A stretch of DNA of 54,167 nucleotides from positions 99,640 to 153,806 of the forward strand of contig CAMOIJ010000001.1 of NCBI GenBank assembly GCA_946615865.1, given 5' to 3'. Shown here one piece after another: positions 15,786 to 24,806 of this stretch. Below the pieces are notes generated by a model. It had not been told where the DNA came from. It saw only the letters and a list, made by a program, of their open reading frames with translations, and did not search any database. A program made the position numbers and the translations under genes. The DNA comes from an uncultured Lachnospiraceae bacterium (lineage in GTDB: Bacteria > Bacillota > Clostridia > Lachnospirales > Lachnospiraceae). Each line of letters opens with the position of its first letter. The first letter of the stretch is position 1.

Positions 15786-17804
15786 ATGCCCAACGGCTTT
15801 CTACCCATCAGCAAACAAGACCTCATAGCGGACGGCATTGACCGGCCCGACTTTGTCTATGTCAGCGGCGACGCCTACGTGGACCACTCGAGCTTCGGCA
15901 CTGCGATCATCTGCCGCCTGCTGCAGTCCCGCGGCTACAGCGTCGCCCTGATCTGCCAGCCCGACTGGCGCGATCCGAAGAGCGTGCAGATTTACGGCGA
16001 GCCGCGTCTTGGCTTCCTCGTCTCCTCCGGAAATATGGACTCCATGGTCAATCATTATACAGTGGCAAAAAAGAGACGCCACCAGGACGCCTACTCCCCC
16101 GGAGGCGCTATCGGCAAAAGGCCCGACTACGCAGTCATCGTCTACTGCAACCTGATCCGGCAGACCTACAAGCGCACGCCCATCGTCATCGGCGGAATTG
16201 AAGCTTCCCTTCGCCGGCTCAGCCACTACGACTACTGGTCCGATAAGGTCCGCCGCTCGATCCTTCTCGACTCCGGCGCCGACCTGATCTCCTACGGCAT
16301 GGGCGAACACAGCATCCCCGAGATCGCCGACGCTCTCGCCTCCGGCCTCGACATCCGCGACATCACCTACATCGACGGGACCGTCTACAAGACCCGCGAC
16401 GAGGAGAGCATTTACGACGCTATAAGGCTCCCCGACTTCGAGCAGGTCCGCAGTGACAAGAGACAGTATGCCTGCAGTTTTGCGGTCCAGCACGAGAACA
16501 CAGATCCTTTCCAGGCAAAGCGCTTGTACGAAGCTTACGACGGCAAACTCTTCGTCGTGCAGAATCCGCCTGCAAAGCCCCTGACCACCCAGGAGATGGA
16601 CGACGTCTACGCGCTGCCCTTCATGCGCGCCTATCACCCCTCTTATGAGAAAGACGGCGGCATCCCTGCGCTCAGCGAAATCAAATTCAGCCTCACTTCG
16701 AACAGGGGCTGTTTTGGCGACTGCAATTTCTGCGCCCTTACCTTTCACGAAGGCCGGATCGTCCAGGCCCGCAGCCATAAGTCTATCCTCGAGGAGGCTA
16801 AGACCTGCCTGAAAGACCCCGACTTCAAAGGATACATCCACGACGTCGGAGGTCCCACCGCGGAATTCAGGCGCCCCGCCTGCGACAAGCAGCTCTTGGG
16901 GGGTGCCTGCAAGAACCGGCGCTGCCTGTATCCTCAGCCCTGCCCCAACCTCAAAGTCGACCACAGCGACTACCTCTCGCTCCTTAGAAAGCTCCGCGCC
17001 CTTCCGGGAGTCAAAAAAGTATTTGTCAGGTCAGGATTCCGATTCGACTATCTTTTGGCAGACAAGGACAGGACCTTCCTGCGGGAACTTTGCGAGTATC
17101 ATGTCAGCGGACAGCTGCGCGTAGCACCTGAACATATCTCGGACAATGTGCTCTCCAAAATGGGCAAGCCCTCGGTGAACGTATACAACGCTTTCTGCCG
17201 CGAATTCGAGAAAATGAATGAAAAGCTCGGCAAAGACCAGTATATCGTGCCCTACCTGATGAGTTCCCACCCGGGCAGCACCATGAAGGACGCGATCGCC
17301 CTCGCGGAATACATCCGCGACCTCGGCTACATGCCGGAACAAGTGCAGGACTTCTACCCGACACCGGGCACGATTTCCACCTGTATGTACTACACCGGTC
17401 TTGACCCGACAACCATGCGCGGCGGCGATCCCTCCACGATGCAGAAAGTGTATGTGCCGCGCGACCCGCACGAAAAGGCGATGCAGCGGGCACTGATCCA
17501 GTACCGTGATCCCAAGAACTACGCCCTCGTCAAGGAAGCTCTCCTCCGCGAAGGCCGCGGCGACCTCATCGGCTTCGGCGATAAGTTCCTGATCCCGCCC
17601 AGGGAGCCGCGAGTGGCGTCCGATTCACGTTCGCCGCGAGGGACTGGCGGCTCGCGAGGAGCTTCCGATCTGCGTGCTCAGCGGGGAATTTCTGATTCGG
17701 GGAAGTTACAGAAATCACGAGTTTCTCAGCCTGCGCACGATTCTCGAATGTCACGCGGCAAATCCGTTCGTTCCGGGCGACGCTCCGGGCCGAAGAAGCA
17801 TTGA
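15786..17804 (+). CDS. ygiQ: YgiQ family radical SAM protein
   Basis: 672 residues. The N-terminal third (DFVYVSGDAYVDHSSFGTAI) is a cobalamin-binding-like domain typical of YgiQ/UPF0313. The radical SAM cluster motif is GCFGDCNFCALTFHEGR (C-x3-C-x2-C), and a later cysteine-rich block C-K-N-R-R-C-L-Y-P-Q-P-C-P is also family-specific. The C-terminal 75 residues are a basic, Ser/Arg/Gly-rich disordered tail, common in this family. The reaction is not established. The start has AAGGAG upstream and TATAAT at about 15736 fits a promoter. Its stop is followed by palindromic array B. Confidence 0.93.
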   Translation: MPNGFLPISKQDLIADGIDRPDFVYVSGDAYVDHSSFGTAIICRLLQSRGYSVALICQPDWRDPKSVQIYGEPRLGFLVSSGNMDSMVNHYTVAKKRRHQDAYSPGGAIGKRPDYAVIVYCNLIRQTYKRTPIVIGGIEASLRRLSHYDYWSDKVRRSILLDSGADLISYGMGEHSIPEIADALASGLDIRDITYIDGTVYKTRDEESIYDAIRLPDFEQVRSDKRQYACSFAVQHENTDPFQAKRLYEAYDGKLFVVQNPPAKPLTTQEMDDVYALPFMRAYHPSYEKDGGIPALSEIKFSLTSNRGCFGDCNFCALTFHEGRIVQARSHKSILEEAKTCLKDPDFKGYIHDVGGPTAEFRRPACDKQLLGGACKNRRCLYPQPCPNLKVDHSDYLSLLRKLRALPGVKKVFVRSGFRFDYLLADKDRTFLRELCEYHVSGQLRVAPEHISDNVLSKMGKPSVNVYNAFCREFEKMNEKLGKDQYIVPYLMSSHPGSTMKDAIALAEYIRDLGYMPEQVQDFYPTPGTISTCMYYTGLDPTTMRGGDPSTMQKVYVPRDPHEKAMQRALIQYRDPKNYALVKEALLREGRGDLIGFGDKFLIPPREPRVASDSRSPRGTGGSRGASDLRAQRGISDSGKLQKSRVSQPAHDSRMSRGKSVRSGRRSGPKKH

Positions 17805-17816
17805 CTCTGTGCCACG

Positions 17817-18165
17817 TTGGGCACTTAAAGGGTTCTTCTTGATTTCTTCCCCTTGGTTTTTCGATGATTTAAAGGCTGTTGGGCACTGTACGGCTTTTTC
17901 TCGATTTCTTCCCCTTGGTTTTTCACTAATTTGATGGCTGTTGGGCACTGCAAGGATTTTTCTTGGTTTTTACTCCAAGAATTTCCTCACGGAAGGAGAA
18001 TCATTTCTTATAATTGTTCCTCTGTGCCCAACACCACCCATAATCAACAAAATCCTAGCGGAACATTTCCTTATAATCCCCCTCTGTGCCCAACACCACC
18101 AATAATCAACAAAATTCAAAGGGAACATTTCCCACAAAACCAATCTGGTGCCCAACCACGCCCGA
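17817..18165. repeat. Palindromic array B, 62-nt period, upstream of the nuclease gene
   Basis: TTGGGCAC boxes start at 17817, 17879 and 17941; GTGCCCAA boxes start at 18024, 18086 and 18148. Spacing is exactly 62 nt in both arms and 83 nt across the centre. The central hairpin has stem TTCCT/AAGGA with loop CACGG. The last GTGCCCAA box is followed by unstructured AT-rich sequence up to the nuclease ribosome site at about 18350. Confidence 0.87.
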
Positions 18166-18362
18166 AACCAGCCGCACAAATTCCATCTCTTCCAACTTCT
18201 TTTGGTAACTATTCCTTCTTGTCTCCCTTCTCCATTCGCCATATAATCTAGAAATAATCGTTCTTTCGATGGATCTCGCCGTAATCATCAGGTGACAGTC
18301 GGAGCAAACTAATTAACACTTTCACATTTCATTTCTATCTCCATTCGGAGGAAAGGAGCCCA

Positions 18363-19199
18363 ATGACACTGAAAAACATCATAGAAGACACTCGTGAATC
18401 TTTGATCCAGGAGAAGCGCAAGTTGGAAAAGCTTCTTCGCGAGGCACCCGTCGGCACGCTCATCTACAGCAAAAACACTTCCAAAGGAAGGACTTACTAT
18501 AAGTACTATGTCTCCGTTACCGATAAGGATGGCCTCAAAAAGAAGATTTATATCTCCCGTAAGAATCGGAATTATGCAAAGCAGCTTGCTCGGAAAAGGC
18601 TCCACAGTAAACGCCTTAAGGATATTAAGAACCAGCTTAGTGCAATGGATTCTTTTTTGGCAAAATACAGCCAGAATTCAGCTCTCAAAGACCTTCTTAA
18701 TGTGCCACTTCTTCTTAATCTTCTGGAAGACGAAGAGTTGCCGACCTCAAATGATTTGTCTGAAGAATTGAAAAGATGGGCTCATGAAGAGTACGAAACC
18801 AATCCTTATTATCCTGAATACAAAAACGTTCCGACCGTTGACGGAATTATGGTCCGTTCTAAATCTGAAGCATTTATCGTAATGCTTCTTTCTACGCAGC
18901 ACATCCCTTATCGTTATGAATGTAAGTTGGAAGTTGGCGGACATATCTATTATCCTGACTTCACGATCCGTCATCCTGTCACCGGAAAAACCTATTATTG
19001 GGAACATGCCGGAGCACTCCATAAGCCGGAATATCGCTCAGACTTCATTCAAAAAATGCGAATTTACATCAACAATGGCCTTATTCCTGATTACAATTTA
19101 ATCCTGACTTATGAGAGCGAAGACCACCCTTTTGATATTACAATTGCCCAGGATAAAATCAGAGAATTCTTCTCCTGTGAAACTGTCCCCTTATATTGA
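18363..19199 (+). CDS. Putative PD-(D/E)XK-type nuclease lying between two palindromic arrays
   Basis: 278 residues, start supported by GGAAAGGAG. Residues 1-30 form a charged coiled coil; 31-80 contain a beta-hairpin and basic stretch (TYYKYYVSVTDKDGLKKKIY, then RKNRNYAKQLARKRL) that looks nucleic-acid binding; the C-terminal half has a restriction-nuclease-like core: VRSKSEAF (Glu169), YYPDFTI (Asp199) and YYWEH (Glu214), with His215 where lysine is usual. Hypothetical Firmicutes proteins share the PDFTI and YWEH wording; their function is unknown. Base composition is clearly lower in GC than its neighbours and codons end in A/T more often, suggesting transfer. Array B lies upstream and array C downstream. 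Confidence 0.75.
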   Translation: MTLKNIIEDTRESLIQEKRKLEKLLREAPVGTLIYSKNTSKGRTYYKYYVSVTDKDGLKKKIYISRKNRNYAKQLARKRLHSKRLKDIKNQLSAMDSFLAKYSQNSALKDLLNVPLLLNLLEDEELPTSNDLSEELKRWAHEEYETNPYYPEYKNVPTVDGIMVRSKSEAFIVMLLSTQHIPYRYECKLEVGGHIYYPDFTIRHPVTGKTYYWEHAGALHKPEYRSDFIQKMRIYINNGLIPDYNLILTYESEDHPFDITIAQDKIREFFSCETVPLY

Positions 19200-19241
19200 A
19201 CGTCGCTCCGAAGCTAAGCGTCATGGATCCTTATTCCCCCA

Positions 19242-19580
19242 TTGGGCACTGTACTGGGTTTCCGTAATTTCTTCCCCTCGATTTTTCGATGATTTGCAGG
19301 CTGTTGGGCACTACAAGAGTTTTTCTTGATTTCTTCTCCAAGAATTTCCTAACAAATGGAAAATTATTTCTTGTGAGTGCTTCTCTGTGCCCAACTCCGT
19401 TCAAAATCCGTAAAAACCTGGGAGAACAATTTCTAGAAATACCCCTCTGTGCCCAACCACGCCCTTAATCACTAAAATCCAAGGGGAACATTTCCCACAA
19501 AACCAACCTGGTGCCCAACCACACCCATAACCAGCAAAATCCAGATGGAACAAATCTGCAACCACGCTTGGGATCAATTA
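19242..19580. repeat. Palindromic array C, 62-nt period, downstream of the nuclease gene
   Basis: TTGGGCAC boxes start at 19242 and 19304; GTGCCCAA boxes start at 19387, 19449 and 19511, all 62 nt apart, with 83 nt across the centre. The central hairpin is TTTCC/GGAAA around TAACAAAT. A fourth right-hand unit begins after 19518 but its box is damaged near 19560. Confidence 0.87.
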
Positions 19581-19616
19581 ATTCTAATGAGCAACACTAT
19601 GCGTGACAAATGATCC

Positions 19617-19648
19617 CACAAAAAAAACGGCTCACCGCCGTTTTTTTA
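19617..19648. terminator. Bidirectional terminator
   Basis: Stem ACGGC/GCCGT with loop TCACC, flanked by A7-8 on the left and T7 on the right. It ends the leftward phosphodiesterase unit and any rightward read-through from array C. Confidence 0.85.
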
Positions 19649-19661
19649 TAATGCTCCGCCT

Positions 19662-20165
19662 TCAAATCCAGCCAATCATAGGCAAACTCTTAAATTTCAC
19701 CGACATCTTCCCGGTCTTATCGTCGATCGTGATCACCGCGTAAGTCTTCTTCAGCCCCGCCTGCCTGGGCTTGGACACGCTGCCCGGATTGAGCAGCAGG
19801 ATGTCGTTCTGCTCGTCCAGCGCCGGCATATGGGTGTGACCGTAGATCGCCACATCCGCCCCGCAGTTCTCCGCGGCTTCCCGCAGGTTGGCCAGCGTGT
19901 AGGAAACGCCGTAATGGTGTCCATGGGTCAGGAACACCTTATGTCCTCCCATGTCAAATGCAAGACTGCTGTCTTCCGGCGTCCCCCAGTCCATGTTGCC
20001 GGCTACCGCATGCACGATGTATTCCCGCTTAGGGCCCAATATTTTGTCAAGGTCGCCCTCGACGTCGCCCGCATGGATCAGCATATCGATGGGGGCCTCC
20101 TGCCCGATGGCTTTGCGGAGAAGATCATGTCTTCCGTGGGAATCGCTGACTACCAATATTTTCAT
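19662..20165 (-). CDS. YfcE/MJ0936-type metallophosphoesterase
   Basis: 167 residues with the full dimetal phosphoesterase set: SDSHGRHD (Asp/His), HAGDVEG (Asp), AGNMDWG (Asn), THGHHYG (His) and YGHTHMP (His-x-His). Length matches the small YfcE/YsnB phosphodiesterase family, which hydrolyses model phosphodiesters; natural substrate unknown. It follows yfbR by 36 nt on the same strand, so both probably share a transcript. Confidence 0.92.
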   Translation of the reverse strand: MKILVVSDSHGRHDLLRKAIGQEAPIDMLIHAGDVEGDLDKILGPKREYIVHAVAGNMDWGTPEDSSLAFDMGGHKVFLTHGHHYGVSYTLANLREAAENCGADVAIYGHTHMPALDEQNDILLLNPGSVSKPRQAGLKKTYAVITIDDKTGKMSVKFKSLPMIGWI

Positions 20166-20201
20166 AAATACTCTCCATTCCGCCGCTTCCCGGCGCGGGC
20201 A

Positions 20202-20804
20202 CTATCCTCTCCCGAGAAGTTCATCCAATGTGCTGCCATAGGGAGGAAGGAACTCCTCCAGAAAAACCTTCACTTCCGGCATTTCCCAGGCCAGTTTCTC
20301 CACTGCCCTGAGAGTAGATGCCTGCGCTGTCCGGAACTCGCCGTTTCCGGCCCCCGTCTCCTCCATGCACTTGATCAGCGCTGAGAGCTTGTCCGCCGCC
20401 TTCACGAGCCGGCGCATATAGCTGTCTTCTTCGGAAGAATCCCCCTCGAAGATCTCGCCGTAGACATCCTGCAGGTCTTCCGGCAGCTGCTTTAAAAGCC
20501 TCTGCTCCGCCGCCCGCTCCACTTCTTTGTAGGCGTCCCGCAGGTCGTCGTTGTAATACTTGACCGGCGTCGGCATGTCGCCGGTGATGATCTCCGACGC
20601 GTCGTGGTAAAGCCCGATCAGCGCCGCGCGGTCCGCGTTGAGCGATTTCCCGAACCGTTTATTGCCGATCACGCACAGCGCATGTGCGATCATCGCGACG
20701 TCCAGCGTGTGCTCGCTCAGTGTCTCCTCGCGCGCATTTCTCATCAGCGCCCAGCGTTCGATGTATTTCATTCTCGACAGCGTGGCAAAAAAGTTATATG
20801 TCAT
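20202..20804 (-). CDS. yfbR: YfbR-like 5'-deoxynucleotidase (HD domain)
   Basis: 200 residues from the ATG at 20804 (AAGAGGAAAA upstream). It has the YfbR opening FFATLSRMKYIERWALMRN, SEHTLDVAMIAHAL with the first metal His, GLYHDASEIITGDMPTPVKY with the HD pair and substrate-specific segment, and a later Asp in AADKLSAL. YfbR dephosphorylates deoxyribonucleoside 5'-monophosphates, a nucleotide salvage and pool-control activity. It is divergent from pepT across a 109-nt promoter region. Confidence 0.92.
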   Translation of the reverse strand: MTYNFFATLSRMKYIERWALMRNAREETLSEHTLDVAMIAHALCVIGNKRFGKSLNADRAALIGLYHDASEIITGDMPTPVKYYNDDLRDAYKEVERAAEQRLLKQLPEDLQDVYGEIFEGDSSEEDSYMRRLVKAADKLSALIKCMEETGAGNGEFRTAQASTLRAVEKLAWEMPEVKVFLEEFLPPYGSTLDELLGRG

Positions 20805-20913
20805 AGGTTTTCCTCTTTCTTTTACAATAGTGACATCTAGTATAACACTGACTGGCGCCCGAGTGCTATCATAGAAACACAAAGAAATACAATTATCCGC
20901 AGGAGGCACCGAA

Positions 20914-22149
20914 ATGATCAAGAATCAGGATTTGATCGACAGATTTTTCAGATATGTCAAAATAGACACGCAGTCAGCCGAAGACACCGGCACCCAGCCC
21001 TCCACCGCCAGGCAGCATGACCTGGCAAAGCTTCTTTACAGAGAGCTGAATGAGATGGGCGTCGAGGCGCACTATGACCGCAAAAACTGCTATGTCTACG
21101 CCAAACTCCCCGGCGAAGAGCCCGCCATCGGCTTTATCGCGCACATGGACACTTCACCGGCGGCAAGCGGCGCAAACGTCCATCCCCGGATCGAAGAGAA
21201 TTACCAGGGCCACAGCATCCTGCTCTTCAAAGGCCACGCAGGCAGTGAGTCCATCGTGATGCGCCACGAAGCTTTCCCGGAGCTGCAAAACCACATCGGT
21301 GAAGATCTGATCGTCACGGACGGCAAGACCCTGCTCGGCGCCGATGACAAAGCAGGCGTCGCGGAGATCATGAACCTGCTCGCCTATTACACCTCGCACC
21401 CGGAGCTCCCGCACAGAACAATCTGCGTCGCCTTTACGCCGGATGAGGAGATCGGCGCCGGCGTCGACCACTTTAATACGGAGCTGTTCGGCGCGCAGGA
21501 GGCATATACCGTAGACGGCAGTAAGCTCGGCGAGATCGAATATGAGTGTTTCAACGCGGCCTCCGCGCGCGTGGAGATAACGGGCAGGAGTATCCACACC
21601 GGAGATGCCAAAAACGCGATGCTCAGCGCTGTTTTGGTCGGCATGGAGTTTAACGCGATGCTCCCGGCTTCAGAACGCCCGGAGCACACGGAAGGGTACG
21701 AAGGCTTCTATCATCTCGGCAGCATGGAAGGGCGCGTGGACCACGCTGTCCTCAAATACATCATACGCGACCATGACTATGACAAGTTCCAGGCCAGGAA
21801 AGAGTTCATGACTGACGCGGCCAAGTTCATCAATGCCAAGTACAAGTCTTTTGTCGGCAGAGATATTCTCAAGATCACACTGCGCGACCAGTATTACAAC
21901 ATGGCTATTCCGCTCAAGGATCACATGCACCTGATCACCCGCGCGGAGGAGGCCATGCGGAAGCTCGGCATCGAGCCCATCACCCGCCCCATCCGCGGCG
22001 GCACCGACGGCGCAAGACTCACCTACATGGGCATTCCCTGCCCCAACCTGTGCAACGGCGGATACAACTTCCACGGGCGCTTCGAATACGCATCCGTTCA
22101 GGAGATGGAAAAGAGCGCTGAGCTGCTGATCCTGATCGCGGCGGTGTGA
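20914..22149 (+). CDS. pepT: Peptidase T (tripeptide aminopeptidase)
   Basis: 411 residues, ribosome site GGAGG 8 nt upstream. Peptidase T removes the N-terminal residue of tripeptides in the cytoplasm. Zinc and catalytic residues of the M20B family are visible: GFIAHMDTSP (His, Asp), LLGADDKAGVAE (bridging Asp), TPDEEIGAG (catalytic Glu, Glu), and the C-terminal IRGGTDGARL with NGGYNFHGRFEYAS (His ligand). Length matches PepT of other bacteria. Confidence 0.96.
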   Translation: MIKNQDLIDRFFRYVKIDTQSAEDTGTQPSTARQHDLAKLLYRELNEMGVEAHYDRKNCYVYAKLPGEEPAIGFIAHMDTSPAASGANVHPRIEENYQGHSILLFKGHAGSESIVMRHEAFPELQNHIGEDLIVTDGKTLLGADDKAGVAEIMNLLAYYTSHPELPHRTICVAFTPDEEIGAGVDHFNTELFGAQEAYTVDGSKLGEIEYECFNAASARVEITGRSIHTGDAKNAMLSAVLVGMEFNAMLPASERPEHTEGYEGFYHLGSMEGRVDHAVLKYIIRDHDYDKFQARKEFMTDAAKFINAKYKSFVGRDILKITLRDQYYNMAIPLKDHMHLITRAEEAMRKLGIEPITRPIRGGTDGARLTYMGIPCPNLCNGGYNFHGRFEYASVQEMEKSAELLILIAAV

Positions 22150-22199
22150 GGCGATCCGCGCATGAGGCCGGTCCCCGGTCCTGTTCCGGAAAAAAGTGA

Positions 22200-22231
22200 G
22201 AATGCAGGCGGTCTCCCGCCTGCATTTTTTG
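22200..22231 (+). terminator. Terminator after pepT
   Basis: Stem AATGCAGGCGG/CCGCCTGCATT around TCTC followed by a T6 run, 51 nt past the pepT stop. Confidence 0.9.
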
Positions 22232-22263
22232 TGCCTGAAACGATATTGACGCGGTCCTGCGCG

Positions 22264-23451
22264 TCACGCTTTCTTATACATGTAGACGCAGTCGCCCTCC
22301 TGCAGGACCGTCGAGCCGCGGGGAACGATTTTCTTGTCGCCCCGCTTCACCATGACGATAAAGGTCTGCCGGGAGATATCGAGATCCCGAATAGCCTGGT
22401 CTTTCCACTTGTGTTTGGAAGAGACAACCATTTCCTTGAGCTCCATGTCGTCTGTACCGGGAAGAGGTTCTGCACCGAGAACGACTATGTCGCCGGCTTC
22501 GAGCACCAGATCTCCGTTAGGCACGATGGAATCCTTTCCCCTTCTGACGATCGCGATGAGAAGGCCTGCCGGGAGCTTCAATTCACGGATGGCTTGATTG
22601 GTCCAGGAGTCACTGGGAGTCAGTTTTATGCTGATGAATCTCAGGGTCTCGTCTCTTCTGTTGTCCCCCAGCAGCGCGAACTGTGTATATTGTTCGACAA
22701 ATCCGGCGCTGATGATACCGGTGGGGATCGCCACCATTCCAACTCCGAGGAAGGTGATGCAGATGCCGAAGAGTTTGCCCAGCGGCGTGATCGGATAGAT
22801 GTCTCCGTAGCCCACGGTCAGCAGTGTCGATGCGGCCCACCAGATGCCCGAAAAGGCATTGGAGAACACCTCCGGCTGCGCCTCGTGCTCCAGACTGTAC
22901 ATGCACAGGCTTGAACCGAGCATCAGTGTTGCAATGATGAAGACTGAGGAGAGAAGCTGCTGCTTCTTGCTCTTTAAGACCTCCGTGATGACATTGAGAG
23001 AATCATAGTACGCATTGATCCGGAACAGCCTCAGGATCCTGACCACGCGGAACATTCTGAAGGCCGCGACGCCGGACGGGAAGAATACCGGCAGGTAGTA
23101 GGGCAAAAAAGAGAGCAGATCTATGATACCGGACAGGGACAGGCAATATTTTGCCACGGCTCCTGCGGGCGTCTCCTCCGGGTACAGTTCCGGCGCGGTG
23201 ATCACGCGCAGCACGTAGTCGACTCCGAATAAAAACACCGTCACCTGCTCCACCAAAAGGAAGATACTCCCGTACGCTGCCTGGAGATTGTCGAAAGTAG
23301 CCATCACGCTGACCAGAAGGTTTGCCAGCAGCGCAATGATGCTGATCGCGTCATAGGCCTGGTTGACCGGTTCGTCGATCACGCCGACTGAAACCATCCT
23401 GAATATTTTGGCCCGCACTGCCGGCCACGCCTCATTGCTGTTCTTTTTCAT
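22264..23451 (-). CDS. Voltage-gated-type K+ channel with two C-terminal RCK/TrkA-C domains
   Basis: 395 residues from the ATG at 23451; a TTG 8 codons upstream is also possible and neither has a strong ribosome site. Six membrane segments are evident, with an S4-like arginine ladder (FRMFRVVRILRLFRI) and the selectivity filter TVGYGD. The C-terminal 150 residues hold two TrkA-C-like ligand domains (about 265-330 and 335-395), each ending in a GD(I/C)V strand. The usual Rossmann RCK-N part is not seen, so the channel may be gated by a small ligand bound to the RCK-C pair. No neighbour suggests the ligand. Confidence 0.9.
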   Translation of the reverse strand: MKKNSNEAWPAVRAKIFRMVSVGVIDEPVNQAYDAISIIALLANLLVSVMATFDNLQAAYGSIFLLVEQVTVFLFGVDYVLRVITAPELYPEETPAGAVAKYCLSLSGIIDLLSFLPYYLPVFFPSGVAAFRMFRVVRILRLFRINAYYDSLNVITEVLKSKKQQLLSSVFIIATLMLGSSLCMYSLEHEAQPEVFSNAFSGIWWAASTLLTVGYGDIYPITPLGKLFGICITFLGVGMVAIPTGIISAGFVEQYTQFALLGDNRRDETLRFISIKLTPSDSWTNQAIRELKLPAGLLIAIVRRGKDSIVPNGDLVLEAGDIVVLGAEPLPGTDDMELKEMVVSSKHKWKDQAIRDLDISRQTFIVMVKRGDKKIVPRGSTVLQEGDCVYMYKKA

Positions 23452-23603
23452 GTCATATCTCGTTATTGTCCGCAATCTGTTTACAATTTCCGGTAAATTT
23501 CAAGTAAAATATATTACATAAACAACATCATTATCGCACAAACCTTTCATTACTACAAAGTGCAATTAAAAGCCGCGCGGCAGCGCGGCGGAATGGAGAT
23601 ATT

Positions 23604-24434
23604 ATGAGATTATTGTTCATCCGGCACGGAGATCCGGATTACGCGAGCGACTGTCTGAATGAGATCGGCCGCAATGAGGCCAAAGCCCTCTGTGCTCTGA
23701 GGTCGAGCACAAAGATGCATTTGGGGACCTGCTACGCCTCCCCTCTGGGGCGGGCGCAGGAAACTGCCGCGATCACCCTCGGCCGCGCAATCCCCGGTGC
23801 CCGCGGCGCCGCTGCCGCCGTTAACTGCAGAGATATTCTCACCACTTTGGACTGGCTCCGGGAGTTTCCCGCCCAGGTGGACGTAAATGACGCCACACTG
23901 CTGCAGGACGCCTATTATATCAAGACTGAGTCAGACGGATCCTTTAAGAAGAGAATTGTGTGGGATATGTACCCCTCCTACTTCACGGAGCATCCCGCCT
24001 ATTCCGATTACGAAGCGTGGCGCGGCACTCTGGTCGCCCTCAATTCCGACCTGCTGCCCATTTACGACAGCGTCATCTCCTCCTTTGACGAGCTGCTGGC
24101 CGAGCACGGATATGTGCGCGAGGGCCGCCATTACCGCGTGGAGCAGGAGAGCATCGAGACACTCACCTTCTTCTGCCACTTCGGCATCACATGTGTGCTG
24201 CTCTCCCACCTGTGGAGCCTCTCGCCTTTTGTGCCCCTGCAGTCCTTCTGCATGCCCACCTCCTCTGTCACAGAGGTCTACACCGAAGAGCGGCAGAGGG
24301 GGATTGCGAATTTCCGAGCGACCAGGATCGGCGACACAACACACCTGACTATGGCAGGCCTGCGGACCGAGCGCCTGCCCCATTCCGCACTCTTTACCGA
24401 AGTTTACAGCGACTTCACCCAGAGGCACGATTAA
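23604..24434 (+). CDS. Histidine phosphatase family protein (phosphoglycerate mutase-like)
   Basis: 276 residues, longer than the about 200 of simple members. The phosphohistidine motif RHGDPDY is at residues 7-13, SPLGRAQETA gives the second arginine, and the FFCHFGITCVLLSHL block supplies the second catalytic His. An insertion at about 80-180 (NDATLLQDAYY to YDSVISSFDELLAEHG) is probably the substrate cap. The target could be a sugar phosphate or nucleotide; none is indicated by neighbours. Ends at a good terminator. Confidence 0.9.
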   Translation: MRLLFIRHGDPDYASDCLNEIGRNEAKALCALRSSTKMHLGTCYASPLGRAQETAAITLGRAIPGARGAAAAVNCRDILTTLDWLREFPAQVDVNDATLLQDAYYIKTESDGSFKKRIVWDMYPSYFTEHPAYSDYEAWRGTLVALNSDLLPIYDSVISSFDELLAEHGYVREGRHYRVEQESIETLTFFCHFGITCVLLSHLWSLSPFVPLQSFCMPTSSVTEVYTEERQRGIANFRATRIGDTTHLTMAGLRTERLPHSALFTEVYSDFTQRHD

Positions 24435-24444
24435 ATCCGACATT

Positions 24445-24480
24445 GCTGCACCAGGATATTATTCTTGGTGCAGCTTTTTT
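24445..24480 (+). terminator. Terminator after the histidine phosphatase gene
   Basis: Stem GCTGCACCA/TGGTGCAGC with a short A/T-rich loop and a T6 tail, 10 nt after the stop. Confidence 0.92.
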
Positions 24481-24494
24481 GATTTTGTAACGGG

Positions 24495-24722
24495 ATGATG
24501 GGGCCGGAAGGAAGACGTTGAATTCGCGAAGTTTTTCTATGATCTTTCAGTCGTTCGTGAGAGGGACCGCTCGGAAACTCGGCGTCTGTTCCTATGAACA
24601 GACGCCTCAAACATTGCCGGCTTTCGGTCGGCAGGAGCTGCCTCCCTCATCCTCTCACTCACTTCCTTACAGATCATGAAAAACTAATCGCTCATTCAAA
24701 GCCTTCCTTCCGGCCCCATCAT
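24495..24722 (-). ncRNA. Candidate structured RNA element, copy 1
   Basis: A 228-nt element closed by a perfect 20-bp inverted repeat (24495-24514 with 24703-24722). Read on the reverse strand it has, in order, the outer helix, GCTTTGAATGAGCG, a second partly paired region, ATGAGG, a hairpin with CTC loop (GGCAG/CTGCC), CGAAAGCC, TGAG, a perfect 11-bp hairpin (24581-24591 with 24596-24606), GAGTTT, and CGCGAATTCAACGT. The same ordered blocks occur in copy 2 with different helix sequences, which suggests RNA structure rather than transposon ends. No protein is encoded. Whether it is transcribed is unknown. Confidence 0.6.
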
Positions 24723-24806
24723 GCCCTCAGCAGAACTCATTAATTCCGCTCACAGAAATCCTCATTTCCAGGAGTAGCAGCTATCAATACCTTTTCGCCA
24801 TGCAAG

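Noticed and set aside
11371..19518. CRISPR array interpretation of the 62-nt repeats
   Set aside because: Units are similar over their whole length with no constant repeat/unique spacer pattern, the arms are inverted relative to each other, and no cas gene is present.
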